From Anaerolineae bacterium (GTDB lineage Bacteria > Chloroflexota > Anaerolineae > Aggregatilineales > Phototrophicaceae): a DNA stretch of 10,727 nucleotides. This document shows positions 5,963 to 10,727 of the stretch, in pieces (within the stretch, counting starts at the first letter, position 1; the number at the start of each line of letters is the position of its first letter). The notes under the pieces were generated by a model. The model searched no databases. It saw nothing but the letters and a program-made list of their open reading frames with translations, and was not told the origin of the DNA. The stretch lies in NCBI GenBank assembly GCA_025454675.1, contig JALONZ010000021.1, positions 1 to 10,727 of the forward strand, in the 5' to 3' direction. Made by a program: the position numbers and the translations under genes.

Positions 5963-6979
5963 TCAATTTTTACTGAGTTGAAAATGCCACCTGATGTACA
6001 TCATTAATATAAATAGGATGAGGAGTAAAAATAAGCTCCCTACCCCAATTAACCATGCGGTTAGGTTTGGATAGGTGCTGATGAGGATGGCTAAACTGCC
6101 AAATAAAAGGCAGGTGCTATAGAGGATGAATAGTGTCATGCGTGCCGAAAATCCTGCGCTCAACAACCGATGTGATGTGTGGTCTTTGCCTGCATCCACC
6201 GGCGAGCGACCTTCGCGCAGGCGGGTGAATACCACGAGGTTAATATCGAAAATGGGGAGCGCCAAAACGAGAATTGGTATCATCCAAGTGATGCCAATCG
6301 GACGGGTATCAAATTCGATGAGGATGCCCAAAATGCCCAAATTGTAACCGAGTGCTAATGCGCCCATATCGCCCATAAACGTGCTGGCGGGGTTAAAATT
6401 GAAGGTTAAAAATCCCAATGCACTCCCCAAAATCCCCGCCCCCATGCACGTCACGAGGGGGATATTTTGCGCCAATCCGAGTAATACAAAAAATCCACCT
6501 GCGATGGCGGAGAGTCCTGCGCTGAGACCATCCATATTATCCATAAAATTGACGGCATTAATGAGTGCGACCAGCCAAATGATGGTGATGGGAAAATCAA
6601 TGAGTGGGGTTTGGAATAAATTGATATTGATGCCTGCAAATAACATCAACACAGCCGAGAGCATCATCATGGGCATTTTAACCCGCCATGATAAATCGTA
6701 ACGGTCATCAATCGCGCCTGTAATGCCCAATAGGGCTGTCCCGACCCAGATATACGCCCATGTACCATATAATTCGCTCGGCAGGAATAAAAATAAGGAG
6801 ACGCTATAGGCGGTGAAAATGGCTAATCCGCCTAACATGGGTGTTGGGGCTTTGGTGATATTGCGCTTTTTGGGGCGGTCAATCACACCCAAGCGCATAG
6901 CGACTTGACGCGAGACAGGGGTCATACCGAGTGCGATGGCGAAGGCGACGACCAGAATAGGGGCAAATTGATAAGTCAT
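5963..6979 (-). CDS. WecA/TagO-type undecaprenyl-phosphate sugar-1-phosphate transferase
   Basis: A polytopic inner-membrane enzyme of the MraY/WecA (glycosyltransferase 4) family, about 338 aa and mostly hydrophobic helices. It transfers a sugar-1-phosphate, usually GlcNAc-1-phosphate from UDP-GlcNAc, to undecaprenyl phosphate, starting cell-envelope glycan assembly. Family motifs are all visible: PTPMLGGLAIF (46-55), the GAIDDRYDL Asp pair (D91-D92), NAVNFMDNMDGLSAG (141-155), FNFNPASTFMGDMGAL (193-208) and the cytoplasmic DHTSHRL loop (266-272). The DHTSHRL loop and the absence of MraY-specific context favour WecA/TagO over MraY, but the exact sugar is unknown. An AGGA about 10 bases before ATG 6979 supports the start. 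The gene stands alone, divergent from the pseudo-receiver gene and followed by the repeat-rich region. Confidence 0.88.
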   Translation of the reverse strand: MTYQFAPILVVAFAIALGMTPVSRQVAMRLGVIDRPKKRNITKAPTPMLGGLAIFTAYSVSLFLFLPSELYGTWAYIWVGTALLGITGAIDDRYDLSWRVKMPMMMLSAVLMLFAGININLFQTPLIDFPITIIWLVALINAVNFMDNMDGLSAGLSAIAGGFFVLLGLAQNIPLVTCMGAGILGSALGFLTFNFNPASTFMGDMGALALGYNLGILGILIEFDTRPIGITWMIPILVLALPIFDINLVVFTRLREGRSPVDAGKDHTSHRLLSAGFSARMTLFILYSTCLLFGSLAILISTYPNLTAWLIGVGSLFLLLILFILMMYIRWHFQLSKN

Positions 6980-7017
6980 GATAAAAAAGTCCTGTTTTAG
7001 ACGATATTCGCCCCAGA

Positions 7018-7043
7018 TTGTAGTACAATTGTCACAATACTAC
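7018..7043. promoter_or_regulatory. Nested palindromes in the divergent promoter region
   Basis: TTGTA-G-TACAA (7018-7028) abuts ATTGT-C-ACAAT (7028-7038), and GTAGTA (7020-7025) pairs with TACTAC (7038-7043) around both. Such stacked symmetry between divergent genes suggests an operator; no regulator is identified. Confidence 0.45.
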
Positions 7044-7065
7044 GAGGATTAGACTAATTCTCATG

Positions 7066-7094
7066 GTTTGCAATCTTTTTTTCTGCGTTATAAT
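7066..7094 (+). promoter_or_regulatory. Probable promoter of the pseudo-receiver operon
   Basis: A perfect TATAAT (7089-7094) lies about 50 bases ahead of the ATG at 7144. The -35 is weak (TTTGCA at 7067-7072, 16-base spacer). The predicted +1 near 7101 lies downstream of the in-frame ATG at 7063, which argues against that earlier start. Confidence 0.5.
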
Positions 7095-7143
7095 ATCAAC
7101 AGAATCATTTATAAAGTCATTATTGGGTAAAGGTTGTTTTTGT

Positions 7144-8298
7144 ATGGGGAACATACCACGCATTATCACTGTAGATGCAACAGGCGCAATTGCGCGGATT
7201 GTCCGTTCTGCGATGGATTTGCTCGATTTATCCATCATTCAAACGGATGTACCGAGTAGTGTTGATGCCTTAGAAGAGACCAAACGCGCCAATTTAGTTG
7301 TGACCGCCTTTAATGTGGATGAACACATGAAGGGTTTTGAATTTGCTTTGCGTGTCAAACAACAATCCCCAGATGTATCGGTGATTATTTTGGGTGATGA
7401 AGATGACCCCGATGACCTTGATGAAGAGACCTCTGCCGATTCGCCATTTGTGTATATGAGCCGTCCGGTGGATATTCATCAATTCCTGCGGGTGCTGATT
7501 GGTGGGCTAGAGAGTCATGAAGCCATGATGAAGGCAAAACACGCGCCTGTCATGACCACCGGAGGCACATCCGAAACAATGGATTTGGGTCCCGTCCCTA
7601 CTTTAGAACTCACCCGCGCCAAGACCGTTGTAGATACCTTCCGCGCGGATGTCGCCGCCATGTCGGTGTTATTGGTCAGTCGGGCAGGGGATATTTTGCA
7701 AGAATCGGGCGCGGCAGGGTATGCCGATAACCTGAGTTTGGCACAAATATTAAGCCCTATCATGGCAATTAATTATGGCGTAAAAGACCTTGTGGCGGGG
7801 CAAGTTTCAACGGTTCAACTGTATGATGGCGAAAATTATGATATTTTTGTGCTTTCGGCGGGCTTGCATCACTTCTTAGTCGCCATTTTTGATGGTCAAC
7901 AAGGCGCACGGAATTTTGGTGGTGTCAATCGGTATGGTCGCAAAGCCGTTGAGGATTTAATTGGGTTATTGGGCGCAAATGCCTTTTTGGTATTGCCCCC
8001 GATGAAGAAAGAAGAACCGCCTAAACGTCAGCATGTGAAAAAGGTGGAAGTGAAAGAAGAACCGATTGAATTGGCGCGTGCCGAAATCCCGGTGGATAAG
8101 CCCAAAGAAGTTGAACCCGTCATCAAAAAATTAGACCCCATCAAAGAACTCGATTTGGATGCGTTATTTGGGGGGGATGTGGCGGTAGATGATAGTCTAT
8201 TTGACCCCGAAAAATTGAACGAAACGTCATCCACCCAACAAGGCAAAACATTCGATTGGGATTGGGCGCAAGATGCGGGCATTTTGCCCGGTAATTAA
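7144..8298 (+). CDS. Pseudo-receiver plus roadblock/LC7-like regulatory protein
   Basis: A 384-aa cytoplasmic protein. Residues 1-120 look like a response-regulator receiver fold (RIITVDATGA strand 1, PDVSVIILGDEDD strand 4, FVYMSRPVDIHQFLRVL strand 5/helix 5) but lack the signature residues: strand 3 reads LVVTAFNV with no acceptor Asp, and the strand-5 Lys is Arg107. Residues about 155-285 (VLLVSRAGDILQESG... HHFLVAIFDGQ... AVEDLIGLLG) resemble a roadblock/LC7 (MglB-like) domain, which usually dimerises and can serve small GTPases; this is a pattern-based call of medium certainty. A Lys/Glu/Pro-rich linker (287-335) leads to an acidic tail with DLDALFGG and FDWDWAQDAG, possibly a docking peptide. 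The start at 7144 is chosen over 7063 because AAAGG lies 10 bases upstream, the receiver begins there, and a promoter lies between. The TrpC-like gene follows after 9 bases. Confidence 0.75.
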   Translation: MGNIPRIITVDATGAIARIVRSAMDLLDLSIIQTDVPSSVDALEETKRANLVVTAFNVDEHMKGFEFALRVKQQSPDVSVIILGDEDDPDDLDEETSADSPFVYMSRPVDIHQFLRVLIGGLESHEAMMKAKHAPVMTTGGTSETMDLGPVPTLELTRAKTVVDTFRADVAAMSVLLVSRAGDILQESGAAGYADNLSLAQILSPIMAINYGVKDLVAGQVSTVQLYDGENYDIFVLSAGLHHFLVAIFDGQQGARNFGGVNRYGRKAVEDLIGLLGANAFLVLPPMKKEEPPKRQHVKKVEVKEEPIELARAEIPVDKPKEVEPVIKKLDPIKELDLDALFGGDVAVDDSLFDPEKLNETSSTQQGKTFDWDWAQDAGILPGN

Positions 8299-8307
8299 GC
8301 ACACATA

Positions 8308-9066
8308 ATGGAAGATTTGCAGAAAATACTGTCTGTAAAGCGGTTGGCGCTAGAAAATCGGCAACAACGCACCCCACAATTGGCGGTGATTGCTTTGTCG
8401 GATATGCGTGTGCGCCCGTTACCGTCATTAAATATGGTTTATGATAATACGCCCGTCATGACCATTGGTTATATTCCCCTCGCACAAACCTATGACCCGG
8501 TGTTACAAGCCTTGCGGATGGCGCGGGCGGGTGTGGATGCGGTTGCACTATTCACCGATAGCCGTGTATATAGCAAAGGGCAACAAGATTTGTTGATGGT
8601 TGCATTGGGGGCAAAAAATACCCCGGTCATCACCTTTGATTATGCCTTGAATGAATATCATGTGGTTGAATTACGCGCGGCTGGCGCATCTGCCATTATG
8701 TTATATGCTTCGCTGGTCACAGAAGCCACGCTTAAAAAAATGGTGAGCATTGCTTTGCGTGTGCGGATGACGGTTATTATCCACGCCGAAACAACCGAAC
8801 AATTCAATTTGGCGGTGGCGATGGGTCCACACGCGGTTAGCATTGGGGTGGGAGATTATTTTTTGCCAACGGATGAGAATAGCGCCCTCTTAGCTCATGC
8901 CCATGCCAATAAACCGTATCATATGCGCTTGATGTTCCGCCCATGTATCCAAAGCATCACGCACATGGCAACTGTGGTTGGCTATGGTGTGGATGCGGTG
9001 GTCTTAGATGAACCGTTAGTGAGAGATAAATCGCGTGAAAAATTATATCAATTGCGTGGCGAATAA
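8308..9066 (+). CDS. TrpC-fold protein lacking indole-3-glycerol-phosphate synthase active-site residues
   Basis: A 252-aa protein that follows the TIM-barrel sequence pattern of indole-3-glycerol-phosphate synthase. TYDPVLQALRMARAGVDAVALFTD (61-84) matches the family's first helix and strand, NEYHVVELRAAGASAIMLYASL (115-136) the central one, and GYGVDAVVLDEPLVRDKS (225-242) the C-terminal strand/helix. The positions that are catalytic in true TrpC have changed: AEIK-type Glu/Lys is TIGYIP, RKDF is TFDY, VEVH is IIHA, INNR is IGVGDY and AESG is LMFRP. It is therefore probably not a tryptophan biosynthetic enzyme and may be a binding or regulatory barrel. No other trp gene is nearby. It begins 9 bases after the pseudo-receiver stop without a clear Shine-Dalgarno, so translation is probably coupled, and it overlaps the next gene. 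Confidence 0.7.
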   Translation: MEDLQKILSVKRLALENRQQRTPQLAVIALSDMRVRPLPSLNMVYDNTPVMTIGYIPLAQTYDPVLQALRMARAGVDAVALFTDSRVYSKGQQDLLMVALGAKNTPVITFDYALNEYHVVELRAAGASAIMLYASLVTEATLKKMVSIALRVRMTVIIHAETTEQFNLAVAMGPHAVSIGVGDYFLPTDENSALLAHAHANKPYHMRLMFRPCIQSITHMATVVGYGVDAVVLDEPLVRDKSREKLYQLRGE

Positions 9067-9493
9067 ACCCATTTTTTTGCTGATTTTCATGACATTTTTA
9101 TTGGTCGGCTGTGACCCAATGGCACCCATCCCAACCCCGATTGCGGTGGTCGTCAGCCCATTACCAACCCTATCGCCAACACCCCGCGCCACCAATACCC
9201 CAACACCCACCTTAACCCCCATCCCAACACCAACACAGGTGTTATTGCCCACCAATACCCCATTTCCCTGTAATAGCGATGTGGGACAGATTCAACAGGT
9301 GAACACCTTCCCCAGCGAGGCGGGCAGAGGCGAAAATTTGCGTTATGATGTGTATTTGCCCCCTTGTTATTATGAGATGAATAAACGCTTTCCGTTGCTC
9401 ATTTTGTTTCATGGCATGAGCTACCGCGAGGAGCAATGGGTGGATATTGGCACAATCACCACACTGGAACAAGGCATCCGCATGGGTGTTTAG
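9035..9493 (+). CDS. Lipoprotein esterase, N-terminal part (ends at in-frame TAG)
   Basis: The first 152 codons of a putative secreted esterase of the alpha/beta-hydrolase 'esterase D' type. The N-terminus has a hydrophobic signal ending in the lipobox LLVGC (Cys26), so it should be lipid-anchored outside the membrane. A Pro/Thr-rich, probably extended linker follows (about 31-78, TPTPTLTPIPTPT and similar). The catalytic domain begins with RYDVYLPPCYY and the oxyanion-hole strand LLILFHGMSY. The reading frame then hits TAG at 9491-9493 and resumes in the same frame with a perfect continuation of the domain. The GTG start at 9035 overlaps the previous gene by 32 bases with GAGAG about 9 bases upstream; a GTG at 9056 would give a more compact signal peptide and cannot be excluded. 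On its own this product lacks the catalytic Ser, Asp and His. Confidence 0.75.
   Translation: MKNYINCVANKPIFLLIFMTFLLVGCDPMAPIPTPIAVVVSPLPTLSPTPRATNTPTPTLTPIPTPTQVLLPTNTPFPCNSDVGQIQQVNTFPSEAGRGENLRYDVYLPPCYYEMNKRFPLLILFHGMSYREEQWVDIGTITTLEQGIRMGV
9491..9493 (+). other. In-frame amber codon splitting the esterase
   Basis: TAG followed by CCC CCG ATG, between GIRMGV and PPMIIVMPY. Both flanks are in the same frame and form one family-typical segment, so this is a single nonsense codon rather than a frameshift. One base change from TTG (Leu), TGG, CAG, GAG or AAG would explain it. Confidence 0.85.
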
Positions 9494-9499
9494 CCCCCG

Positions 9500-10054
9500 A
9501 TGATTATCGTCATGCCCTATTTGGGCAATTTGGGGACAATTAACAGCTTCCCGCCGAATAACTCGTATCAAACCTATGTGATGGATGAACTACTGCCCGC
9601 GCTCCAAAATGATTTGTGTGTGTGGGAAAATCGCAATTATCGCGCCATTGGGGGCATCTCACGCGGGGCATTTTGGGCGATGAGCCTTGCCTTTCAATTT
9701 CCGGATGTATTTGGGATTGTCGGCGGACATAGTGGTGTGTTCCCCGAAAATTTGCGCGAAGTGCCAGCACCATTCAATCCATACGAGATTGCAACCAATT
9801 CTGCCATTTTACCCGAAGCCAATCTCAAAATTTACTTGGATAATGCCGCCCCAGACCCTGCTCGTAGCAGTAATGAAGATTTATCGTCACGCCTGACCAC
9901 GCGCCAAATCCCGCATACCTATATCATCAATACACTAGGGGGGCATGATAACGAATATTGGGGGGCGCATATTTCGGAATATCTGGCATTTTATGGCAAA
10001 GATTGGGCGCGGGGTTATGATGCGTATCCATCGTGTTCAGAACCAAGCCCATGA
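9500..10054 (+). CDS. Lipoprotein esterase, C-terminal catalytic part (after the TAG)
   Basis: The in-frame remainder of the same esterase domain, given from the first ATG after the stop (184 aa). It contains the nucleophile elbow GGISRGAFW (Ser54 of this part), the acid region KIYLDNAAPDP (Asp114 or Asp119) and the catalytic His in GGHDNEYW (His149), all looking intact and well ordered. This suggests the interruption is recent, an error, or suppressed. Separate translation from ATG 9500 is unlikely: there is no convincing Shine-Dalgarno, and the part would lack the signal peptide and oxyanion strand. With the N-terminal part the whole would be about 339 residues. A large hairpin terminator follows the TGA stop by 20 bases. 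Confidence 0.75.
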   Translation: MIIVMPYLGNLGTINSFPPNNSYQTYVMDELLPALQNDLCVWENRNYRAIGGISRGAFWAMSLAFQFPDVFGIVGGHSGVFPENLREVPAPFNPYEIATNSAILPEANLKIYLDNAAPDPARSSNEDLSSRLTTRQIPHTYIINTLGGHDNEYWGAHISEYLAFYGKDWARGYDAYPSCSEPSP

Positions 10055-10068
10055 TGTGAAATAAGATT

Positions 10069-10117
10069 GCAACACCGTGCGAGATGTAACCCAACGGGTT
10101 ATATCTCGCACGGTTGC
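10069..10117. terminator. Strong hairpin terminator between convergent esterase and recA genes
   Basis: An 18-bp stem: CCGTGCGAGATGTAACCC (10075-10092) pairs with 10096-10113 with only one G-T wobble, loop AAC, extended by GCAA/TTGC (10069-10072, 10114-10117) after a 2-base bulge. It lies centrally in the 76-base gap between two stop codons. There is no clear T tract on either side, so it may act as a bidirectional barrier. Confidence 0.8.
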
Positions 10118-10130
10118 GGTTCAACATGTC

Positions 10131-10727
10131 CTAATCTTCATCCCCAAATTCTTCATTAAATTCGGGTTCTTCATCATCCCCACCTTTACGTCCGCCCGAT
10201 TTTTGAACAAGGGTGGGGGCGGCGGCGATGGGTGTGCCTGCGGCAGGCAATCCAAAATGAGCGCGGATGCGACTTTCTATATCATCCGACATAGCGACAT
10301 TTTCGAGCAAAAAGATTTTGGCGTTTTCGCGCCCTTGCCCCAGCATCACATCACCATAACGGAAGAACGCCCCGCGTTTTTCGATGATGCCCAAATCGGT
10401 GCCTAAATCTACCAATTCACCGACTTTGCTGATGCCACCTGCTTCAAAGAACATGATGTCAAACTCGGCTTCTTTGAATGGCGCGGCGACTTTATTTTTG
10501 GTCACGCGCACACGGGTGCGGTTGCCGATGGTGTCTTCGCCTTTTTTGATGGATTGCAGACGGCGAATATCGAGGCGCACACTAGCATAAAATTTGAGCG
10601 CCCGCCCACCAGACGTTGTTTCCGGGGAACCAAACATGACGCCTACTTTTTCGCGCAGTTGATTGGTAAAAAGCACCGTTGTATTGGTATTTTTAATCAC
10701 ACCTGCCAATTTACGTAAGGCTTGGCT
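10131..10727 (-). CDS. recA: RecA recombinase, C-terminal part (cut by window edge)
   Basis: An ATP-dependent strand-exchange protein for homologous recombination and for LexA-type co-protease activity. The visible 198 residues begin SQALRKLAGVIKN and include the near-invariant LFTNQLREKVGVMFGSPETT, GGRALKFYASVRLDIRR and NRTRVRVTKNKVAAPFKEAE, plus GQGRENAKIFLLEN. They end with the usual acidic tail (DDEEPEFNEEFGDED). Loop 2 (GSPETTSGG) is intact. The segment FDIMFFEAGGIS appears about two residues longer than the FDIMYGEGIS form in E. coli. The N-terminal Walker A region lies outside the window. The gene ends with TAG and converges on the esterase gene. Confidence 0.97.
   Translation of the reverse strand, partial: SQALRKLAGVIKNTNTTVLFTNQLREKVGVMFGSPETTSGGRALKFYASVRLDIRRLQSIKKGEDTIGNRTRVRVTKNKVAAPFKEAEFDIMFFEAGGISKVGELVDLGTDLGIIEKRGAFFRYGDVMLGQGRENAKIFLLENVAMSDDIESRIRAHFGLPAAGTPIAAAPTLVQKSGGRKGGDDEEPEFNEEFGDED

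Noticed and set aside
7063..7143. Longer N-terminus for the pseudo-receiver protein from the ATG at 7063
   Set aside because: A perfect TATAAT at 7089-7094 lies inside this segment, the extra 27 residues do not fit the receiver fold, and the ATG at 7144 has its own AAAGG upstream.
9485..9505. Programmed pyrrolysine or genome-wide TAG recoding in the esterase
   Set aside because: The kinase and recA genes end with TAG in this same window and no suppressor tRNA gene is seen. It is kept only as a remote alternative to mutation or error.
10199..10210. TTTTTGAACAA box within recA as part of the repeat array
   Set aside because: It encodes conserved-style coding sequence in the recA tail, is not an exact box, and is isolated; chance is sufficient.

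Overview
The window looks like ordinary chromosome from a bacterium of moderate, slightly AT-leaning base composition. My best guess is Chloroflexota (Anaerolineae-like). This is inference from a lipoprotein with a long Pro/Thr-rich linker after the lipobox, a soluble GAF histidine kinase, a degenerate receiver fused to a roadblock-like domain, and the style of the RecA and WecA/TagO-type proteins. No phage, transposon, CRISPR or RNA gene was recognised.

Left part (1-2400): a proline dehydrogenase (minus strand, cut by the window edge) lies downstream of a Tat-signal-bearing agmatinase-family ureohydrolase (minus). A TetR-type regulator is divergent from the ureohydrolase. The intergenic space between these two carries two near-identical operators (TTGTC-N6-GACAA) that sit on the promoters, so this reads as a self-contained regulated unit for a guanidino compound or amine. 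A hairpin separates the TetR gene from the convergent gene that follows.

Middle (2399-6979, all minus): a likely operon of soluble GAF histidine kinase, UPF0173 metallo-beta-lactamase-fold hydrolase and 6-phosphofructokinase (with an unusual GGNGS motif), preceded by a WecA/TagO-type glycan-lipid initiating transferase. The 549-base gap between the transferase and the kinase is the most striking part of the window. It holds eight exact copies of the 10-mer TGTTCAAAAC in both orientations, plus degenerate copies. Three copies belong to exact 18-bp elements TGTTCAAAACTTATAACA, one to a hybrid 18-mer, and several are spaced by whole helical turns. Two TGTGGGATAA direct repeats lie 20 bp apart in the same gap. 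This looks like a nucleoprotein assembly site (regulator array, origin or centromere-like) that I cannot match to a known system.

Right part (7144-10054, plus): a three-gene set with tight spacing. It encodes a pseudo-receiver/roadblock-like protein, a TrpC-fold protein that has lost the recognisable catalytic residues of indole-3-glycerol-phosphate synthase, and a lipoprotein esterase interrupted by an in-frame TAG. An 18-bp-stem hairpin then separates it from the convergent recA (minus, cut by the right edge).
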